NCBI GenBank assembly: GCA_031259875.1
Contig: JAIRKW010000015.1
Location: 1-10,570, forward strand
DNA length: 10,570 nucleotides
Origin: Campylobacteraceae bacterium
GTDB lineage: Bacteria > Campylobacterota > Campylobacteria > Campylobacterales > Campylobacteraceae
Direction: 5' to 3'
Part shown: one piece after another, positions 5,981-10,570 of the stretch
Layout: each line of letters starts with the position of its first letter
How positions within the stretch are numbered: position 1 is the first letter of the stretch
Program-made: the position numbers and the translations under genes
Notes under the pieces: generated by a model
The model's input: only the letters and a program-made list of their open reading frames with translations
The model's database searches: none
Told to the model about the DNA's origin: nothing

Positions 5981-7359
5981 GCAGACCAAAAGATTTGATA
6001 TTTAACGAAAAAGAGCGTATGGATATAGTCATAACAGGACATGTAGACCACGGCAAAAGTACGCTTGTGGGGCGTCTTTTGGCAGATACGGCGTCGCTTC
6101 CGAAAGGAAAGCTTGAGAGCGTTAAGGCTTCATGTGAAAAAAACGGCAGGGTTTTTGAATACTCCATGCTGCTTGACGCCCTTGAAGATGAACAAAAACA
6201 GGGTATCACGATAGACAGCGCCCGGATTTTTTTCAAAAGCAAATTAAGAGAATATGTCATCATTGACGCGCCCGGACACATTGAGTTTTTGCGAAATATG
6301 CTAAGCGGAGCGTCGCGCGCAGTAGCTGCCGTACTTGTCATAGACGCTGTTGAGGGCGTAGCTGAAAACTCTAAAAGACACGGACTGCTTTTATCTTTGC
6401 TTGGCATTTCGCAGGTTCTTGTAGCTGTCAATAAACTTGACGCGTTAAATTATAATGAAGAGGCTTTTAGAAGGATAAGAAACGAGTATGAAGAGTATCT
6501 GAACTCCTTAAATGTAAAGCCTGTGGCATTTATCCCCGTAAGCGCAAGAGAGGGTGAAAATATCGCGCGGGCGTCTTCAAAAATGTCTTGGTATCAGGGC
6601 AAAACTATATTGGAAGTGCTGGACGGCTTTAACAATCTGCCCTCGAACGAGGATTCGTTTTTTGCTATGCCTTTGCAGGATATTTACCGTTTCAGCAACG
6701 ACAATGACGACAGAAGGATATATGCCGGCACTATCGTAAGCGGCGAAATAAAAACGGGGGATTTTGTAAAATTTCTGCCCTCAAATAAAGAGGCTCACAT
6801 AAAAAACATAGAAGTTTGGAATGCACCCCCTAAAACAGAAGCTAAAACCAATGAAGCAGTTGGCTTTACGCTCAAAGAGGAGATTTATGTCAAAAGCGGA
6901 GAAGTGATGATAAAAGCGGACGAAAACGCTTTGGTGCATGTAAGCTCAAAAATACGCGCAAACCTCATCTGGCTGGGACATCACCCTTTAGTATTTCACA
7001 AAAATTATCTCTTGAAATTGGGCGCGGCTAAAGTAAACGCAAAGCTTGAGAAGATAGAGAGGGTTTTAGGCGATGAGCAGGGAGCTCATGAGCGTACTGA
7101 TTTGAAAAAAAACGAGTGCGGTAGTGTGATACTCTCTTTGTCCCACCCAACGGCGCTTTCAAGTTTTTATGATAATGCTGTTTTGGGGAGATTTGTTTTA
7201 GTGGACAATTTTGACGCTGTGGGCGGCGGAATAGTTCTTGAAAATATATCTGAACAAGGCGAAGAAAAGGGTAATTTCGAAGAGGAGCTGTTTGCGCTTT
7301 TGAAAAAGCATTTTCCTCATAGATTTACAGACCAAAATCAGATTTTGTATCAAATCTAA
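5977..7359 (+). CDS. cysN: Sulfate adenylyltransferase subunit 1 (CysN), GTPase
   Basis: GTPase subunit of ATP sulfurylase; GTP hydrolysis helps drive APS synthesis by CysD. The EF-Tu-like G domain has GHVDHGKST at 21-29 (G1), GITID at 76-80 (G2), DAPGH at 97-101 (G3, with Ala where DTPG is commoner), NKLD at 152-155 (G4) and SAREG at 189-193 (G5), followed by two beta-barrel domains to about 425. A short acidic/hydrophobic tail (about 434-460) follows. There is no fused APS kinase, so this is CysN rather than CysNC, and 460 residues is close to normal. ATG 5977 overlaps the preceding stop (ATGA) and has AAGG 7 nt upstream. The neighbouring CysD and CysH make the function clear, although translation factors share the fold. 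Confidence 0.95.
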   Translation: MSRPKDLIFNEKERMDIVITGHVDHGKSTLVGRLLADTASLPKGKLESVKASCEKNGRVFEYSMLLDALEDEQKQGITIDSARIFFKSKLREYVIIDAPGHIEFLRNMLSGASRAVAAVLVIDAVEGVAENSKRHGLLLSLLGISQVLVAVNKLDALNYNEEAFRRIRNEYEEYLNSLNVKPVAFIPVSAREGENIARASSKMSWYQGKTILEVLDGFNNLPSNEDSFFAMPLQDIYRFSNDNDDRRIYAGTIVSGEIKTGDFVKFLPSNKEAHIKNIEVWNAPPKTEAKTNEAVGFTLKEEIYVKSGEVMIKADENALVHVSSKIRANLIWLGHHPLVFHKNYLLKLGAAKVNAKLEKIERVLGDEQGAHERTDLKKNECGSVILSLSHPTALSSFYDNAVLGRFVLVDNFDAVGGGIVLENISEQGEEKGNFEEELFALLKKHFPHRFTDQNQILYQI

Positions 7360-7396
7360 GAGAAAAAACGTCAATTTAGGATTAAACAAACTATAC

Positions 7397-7401
7397 AGGA
7401 G
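7397..7401 (+). promoter_or_regulatory. Ribosome binding site for the sulfur-carrier gene
   Basis: AGGAG 6 nt before ATG 7408. It lies in the 48-base cysN-hcyS gap, the largest gap in the window. Confidence 0.6.
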
Positions 7402-7407
7402 AAAAAG

Positions 7408-7617
7408 ATGAAGATAAATATCAACGGCGACACAAAAGAGTTTTTGCAAGGCAAACTTTCCGTAGCGGAGCTTTTAAAAATTGAAAAGGTTGAGATGCCC
7501 GATATGGTATCGGTACAATTAAATGATGAGTTTTTAAGACAGCACGAGTATGAGGAGACATTTTTAAAAGAGAATGATGTTATCAACTTTTTGTATTTTA
7601 TGGGCGGTGGAGCATGA
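7408..7617 (+). CDS. hcyS: ThiS/HcyS-like sulfur-carrier protein with C-terminal Gly-Gly-Gly-Ala
   Basis: Small ubiquitin-fold sulfur carrier of 69 residues. It begins with a ThiS-like strand and loop (MKININGDTKEF), then LSVAELL at 17-23, VSVQLNDEFL at 34-43 and DVINFLYFMGGGA at the end. ThiS and MoaD end in Gly-Gly; this one carries an extra alanine after three glycines. In Wolinella succinogenes the carrier HcyS is made with a C-terminal alanine that the JAMM protease HcyD removes before adenylation by HcyF and thiocarboxylation with sulfide, for homocysteine synthesis. Here HcyF- and HcyD-like genes follow at once, so the same role is likely. The stop overlaps the next start (ATGA). Thiamine synthesis (ThiS) is less likely, because no other thi gene is present and ThiS needs no C-terminal trimming. 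Confidence 0.88.
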   Translation: MKININGDTKEFLQGKLSVAELLKIEKVEMPDMVSVQLNDEFLRQHEYEETFLKENDVINFLYFMGGGA

Positions 7618-8432
7618 GAGATTGGAGCGATGAAGAGTTAGAGAGATACTCCAGACACATTATATTGGAAGATGTCGGCATAGAGGGGCAGGAGAAGATT
7701 TTAAAGAGCAAAGTCTTAATCATCGGAGCAGGAGGGCTTGGCTCTCCCATAGCCTTTTATCTTGCCGCAGCGGGCGTGGGTGAAATAGGCATAGCAGACG
7801 GCGATGTTGTGGATATAAGCAATCTCCAGCGTCAAATCATACATGCCTCAAATGATGTAGGCATTCCAAAAGTAGAATCTGCAAAACAAAAAATGCTCTC
7901 AATCAATCCGCACATAAAGGTAAATACTTACCATACTATGATAAGTGCGGACAATATCTTGGATATCATCAAACCTTATGATTTTATCATAGACGGCACG
8001 GACAATTTTGCAACTAAGTTTTTGATAAACGACGCATGCGTTTTAGCGCGCAAACCCTATTCGCACGGAGGAATTTTGCGCTTTTCGGGTCAAACCATGA
8101 CGATAAATCCGTATAAAAGCGCGTGTTACGCATGTGTTTTTAACGCTCCACCGCCATCAGGCGTTGTGCCTACATGCTCAACTGCCGGAATACTTGGAGC
8201 AGTAGCGGGAATGCTTGGAACCATACAAGCTGCCGAAGCTTTGAAATTCATCACGGGCGTTGGAAAGCCATTGTACGATACGCTTCTTAGTTTTGAGGCA
8301 AAAAGTATGACATTTAGAAACGTGAAACTTAGCAAAAATCCAAAATGCAGAGTCTGCGGGAATGATGGCATAACTCATTTGAGAGATTATGAACAGGCTG
8401 TGTGCGAGGTGAAAAATGATAAAAATTCCTAA
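7614..8432 (+). CDS. hcyF: HcyF-like adenylyltransferase (ThiF/MoeB/E1 family)
   Basis: ATP-dependent enzyme that adenylates the C-terminus of the sulfur carrier encoded just upstream, so that sulfide can form a thiocarboxylate. The 272 residues show the family pattern: RYSRHIILEDVG at 11-22, Rossmann loop GAGGLGS at 38-44, DGDVVDISNLQRQ at 62-74 and IIDGTDNFATKFLINDAC at 125-142. There are two zinc-binding pairs, Cys171-x2-Cys174 and Cys245-x2-Cys248, and a conserved cysteine at 188 (VVPTCSTAGILG). There is no rhodanese domain, consistent with sulfide rather than a persulfide as the sulfur donor. It overlaps hcyS by 4 bases and the JAMM gene by 17. By sequence alone it could be ThiF or MoeB; the JAMM and sulfite reductase neighbours support HcyF. 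Confidence 0.88.
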   Translation: MRDWSDEELERYSRHIILEDVGIEGQEKILKSKVLIIGAGGLGSPIAFYLAAAGVGEIGIADGDVVDISNLQRQIIHASNDVGIPKVESAKQKMLSINPHIKVNTYHTMISADNILDIIKPYDFIIDGTDNFATKFLINDACVLARKPYSHGGILRFSGQTMTINPYKSACYACVFNAPPPSGVVPTCSTAGILGAVAGMLGTIQAAEALKFITGVGKPLYDTLLSFEAKSMTFRNVKLSKNPKCRVCGNDGITHLRDYEQAVCEVKNDKNS

Positions 8433-8814
8433 AAATATATATGATGACATGATAAAACATGCGCAAAGCAAAGCTCCGATAGAGGCTTGCGGATATTTGG
8501 CAGGAGTTGGTTCTGAAGTGAAGGCATTATATGAGATGACAAATGCCGATAACAGCGAAGAGCATTTCAGCTTTGACCCAAAAGAGCAGTTTGACGCTTT
8601 CAAGGAAGCAAACAAGCTGGGGCTTCGTCTTATAGCCTGCTACCATTCACATCCCGTAACACCTGCACGCCCGTCGCAAGAGGATATAAGGCTGGCATAT
8701 GACCCAAATATCAGTTACATCATCATCTCATTGGCGCAGGATACGCCTGAACTTAAATCATTTAAGATAAAAAGCGGGGAAGCAACAAAAGAGGAAGTGG
8801 AGGTTTTACAATGA
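8416..8814 (+). CDS. hcyD: HcyD/Mec-like JAMM metallopeptidase acting on the sulfur carrier
   Basis: Zinc-dependent peptidase of the JAMM (Mov34/MPN) family, 132 residues. The full metal site is visible: Glu23 in IEACGYL, His77-Ser-His79-Pro, then Ser87-x2-Asp90. In the Wolinella pathway HcyD first removes the terminal alanine of HcyS and later releases homocysteine from the carrier; the Mycobacterium relative Mec releases cysteine from CysO. The GGGA-ending carrier two genes upstream is the obvious substrate. The start has a GAGGTG site (8406-8411) and lies within the last 17 bases of hcyF; the stop overlaps the next start (ATGA). It is cytoplasmic, with no signal peptide. Family and partner are well supported; the end product (homocysteine rather than cysteine) is inferred by analogy. 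Confidence 0.88.
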   Translation: MIKIPKNIYDDMIKHAQSKAPIEACGYLAGVGSEVKALYEMTNADNSEEHFSFDPKEQFDAFKEANKLGLRLIACYHSHPVTPARPSQEDIRLAYDPNISYIIISLAQDTPELKSFKIKSGEATKEEVEVLQ

Positions 8815-10570
8815 GCGGATACAATATCCCAAAGTCAGTAGACAACGATTTTACGGCATTTACAAAGCAGTATAACGACTTTTTAAACGGTTCTTTAGAC
8901 GCTTTGGCGTTTAAAACCATTCGCGTGCCGTTTGGCATATACGAGCAAAGGAAGAGCGATACTTATATGGTAAGAGTCAAGCTTGGCGGCGGAGTTATCA
9001 CGCCAAAACAGCTGCTTGAACTCTCAAATCTGTCTCAAAAATATGCAAATTCCATTTTGCATGTTACAACAAGAGGCGGCGTACAGCTTCATTATGTCAA
9101 ACTCAAAGATTTTTTAGATGTAATCAAAGTCTTGCATGAGACAGGAGTAACCGGCAGAGGCGGCGGCGGAAATACGGTAAGAAATATCACAGCCGACCCA
9201 TACGCCGGAGTTGCAAAAGATGAAGTTTTTGACGTAACGCCTCATGTGCTTGCTCTAACTTCAAAGATGCTGGAGAGGAAGGATTCGTATTCGCTTCCCA
9301 GAAAATACAAGATAGCTTTCAGCGGCAGCAGCGCCGATAGAGGCGGAGCGACATTTGTAGACGTAGGATTTATAGCAAAAATAAAAGAGGGCAAAAGAGG
9401 TTTTAGCGTTTTTGTGGCCGGAGGCATGGGGGCAAAATCAAGAGTCGGACGCCTTTTTATAGATTTTTTAGATGAGAGCGAGATTTTTCTGCTCTCTCAG
9501 GCCATCAAAGAGGTGTTTGACGAAAAAGGAAACAGAAAAAACAAAAACGCCGCAAGGCTTAGATTTTTATTTGAAGAGCTTGGGGAAGAGGAGTTTAGAA
9601 AACTTGTAAACGCCAAGATAGATAAAATCAAAAATGAAGGCAATTGGCAGATTGAGATAAAAGAGCTTCCGGAAGTTACCGCGTCAAAAAACGGTGATTT
9701 TCCAACGCTAAGCGAAGAGGAGAAGCTTTGGTGGGATAGATATGTGTACGCTCAAAAGCAGGAGGGTTATTTTTGCGCTAAAGTTCCGCTCTCTTTGGGG
9801 GATTTGGATGCGCAAAATGCCAAAAAACTGGCTTTAAAGCTTGATGAAATCGCCGAAAACAGAGATGTTTTGAGATTTGGAAGCGACCAAAATATATACA
9901 TTAGAAATCTCCATGCAGACGAGCTCGTTTCACTTTATCCGCTTTTAAAAGATATTTCACCTCTTGTAACAAAACCCGCCGTTATAGGCGACAGTGTGGT
10001 TTGCACGGGAGCCGCCACCTGCCAGCTTGGTATAACCATACCAAGAGGAGCGATAAAAGCTGTAGAAAAAGCGCTGATAAAACACAATGTGAATCTTGAC
10101 GAACTCAAAGGCTTCAAAATCCATATGTCAGGCTGTCCTAACAGCTGCGGCAGACACGCCATAGCAGACCTTGGGTTTTTTGGCAAAGTATTACGCGAAG
10201 GTTCAAACCCGTATCCTGCTTACAATATACTGGGAGGTGCAAAAACAGGCGAAAACATCACGCGTTTTGGCAAAAAAATAGCCGATGTGAGCGCATATCA
10301 TCTGCCCTCATTTACAGCAGAGCTTTTGGAGTTTTGGATAAAAATCAAAAAAGACTATGAGAGTTTTGCGGATTGGATAGATAGCACCGGCGAGCAAAAA
10401 ATAGCAGAACTTGCTCAAAAATACTCTTATGTTCCACCGTTTGAGGAAGATAAAAATCCATATTACGACTACTTTGCAAAAGAGATTTTCTCACTCAAAG
10501 GAAGAGGAACAGGAGAGTGCAGCGCCGGCATGTACGACCTTATAGAAGCCGATAAAAAGGCTTTAACCGC
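8811..10570 (+). CDS. sir: Siroheme/[4Fe-4S] sulfite reductase (nitrite/sulfite reductase hemoprotein), 3' end outside window
   Basis: Reduces sulfite to sulfide by six electrons. The frame is open to the right edge (586 complete codons, no stop). Two ferredoxin-like/siroheme half-domains are visible. The first has TTRGGVQLHYVKL (86-98) and GRGGGGNTVRN (115-125). The second carries the four cluster and siroheme cysteines, Cys398-x5-Cys404 (CTGAATC) and Cys442-x3-Cys446 (CPNSC), the classic nitrite/sulfite reductase pattern. After the reductase fold (about residue 520) comes an extra segment with a GTGECSAGMYDL stretch around Cys570, continuing off the window; I do not recognise this domain. 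Start ATG 8811 overlaps the hcyD stop. Sequence alone does not separate sulfite from nitrite reductase; the APS reductase and sulfur-carrier genes in the same unit make sulfite the likely substrate, like Sir of the Wolinella cluster. Confidence 0.9.
   Translation, partial: MSGYNIPKSVDNDFTAFTKQYNDFLNGSLDALAFKTIRVPFGIYEQRKSDTYMVRVKLGGGVITPKQLLELSNLSQKYANSILHVTTRGGVQLHYVKLKDFLDVIKVLHETGVTGRGGGGNTVRNITADPYAGVAKDEVFDVTPHVLALTSKMLERKDSYSLPRKYKIAFSGSSADRGGATFVDVGFIAKIKEGKRGFSVFVAGGMGAKSRVGRLFIDFLDESEIFLLSQAIKEVFDEKGNRKNKNAARLRFLFEELGEEEFRKLVNAKIDKIKNEGNWQIEIKELPEVTASKNGDFPTLSEEEKLWWDRYVYAQKQEGYFCAKVPLSLGDLDAQNAKKLALKLDEIAENRDVLRFGSDQNIYIRNLHADELVSLYPLLKDISPLVTKPAVIGDSVVCTGAATCQLGITIPRGAIKAVEKALIKHNVNLDELKGFKIHMSGCPNSCGRHAIADLGFFGKVLREGSNPYPAYNILGGAKTGENITRFGKKIADVSAYHLPSFTAELLEFWIKIKKDYESFADWIDSTGEQKIAELAQKYSYVPPFEEDKNPYYDYFAKEIFSLKGRGTGECSAGMYDLIEADKKALT

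Noticed and set aside
5895..6431. Long minus-strand frame (178 codons) opposite cysN
   Set aside because: It lies across the conserved GTPase domain and its peptide is Ser/Thr-rich, as expected of an antisense shadow; no start signals fit.
7360..7407. Promoter or terminator in the cysN-hcyS gap
   Set aside because: A TATACA-like hexamer overlaps the ribosome site and no partner -35 box is convincing; no hairpin with a U-tract is seen.
7614..8432. Naming the activating enzyme and carrier thiF and thiS
   Set aside because: No other thiamine genes are present, and the carrier's terminal alanine with the adjoining JAMM protease and sulfite reductase fits the HcyF/HcyS pathway better.

Overview
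The window is one densely packed plus-strand gene cluster for taking up sulfate, activating and reducing it, and passing the sulfide onto a protein carrier. Low-to-moderate G+C, frequent ATA/AGA/TTA/AAA codons, and above all a sulfate-reduction set joined to a ThiS-like / E1-like / JAMM-protease / sulfite-reductase set point to a member of the Campylobacterota (Sulfurimonas/Sulfuricurvum/Wolinella-like). This placement is inferred from gene content, not from a marker gene.

Layout, all plus strand. Positions 1-3154 hold the ABC sulfate transporter: permeases CysT (5' end possibly outside the window) and CysW (with an unusual hydrophobic N-terminal extension) and the ATPase CysA. Positions 3176-4715 hold CysH, an iron-sulfur APS reductase, and CysD, the small subunit of ATP sulfurylase. 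Positions 4715-5980 hold three small, basic, unrecognised reading frames lying exactly between cysD and cysN. Positions 5977-7359 hold CysN, the GTPase subunit of ATP sulfurylase. Positions 7408-8814 hold a HcyS-like sulfur carrier ending in Gly-Gly-Gly-Ala, a HcyF-like activating enzyme and a HcyD-like JAMM peptidase. From 8811 a siroheme/[4Fe-4S] sulfite reductase runs off the right edge.

How it works together: CysTWA import sulfate. CysDN make APS. CysH reduces APS directly to sulfite; no APS kinase is present and the CysH cysteine pattern says none is needed. The siroheme enzyme reduces sulfite to sulfide. HcyD trims the terminal alanine from HcyS, HcyF adenylates the exposed C-terminus, and sulfide converts it to a thiocarboxylate. 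By analogy with the pathway described in Wolinella succinogenes, the thiocarboxylate would feed homocysteine (hence methionine) synthesis through a MetY enzyme not seen here.

Almost every junction is an overlap or a gap of a few bases; the largest gaps are 48 bases (cysN-hcyS) and 21 bases (cysA-cysH). I see no convincing promoter, terminator, tRNA, CRISPR array or insertion sequence. The least explained part is 4715-5980. Its three frames each have a Shine-Dalgarno sequence 8 nt from the start and overlap their neighbours by 1-8 bases, yet none resembles a family I know. One carries a 20-base exact copy of the cysD 3' end, and the second half of the middle frame looks like a shadow of another frame.
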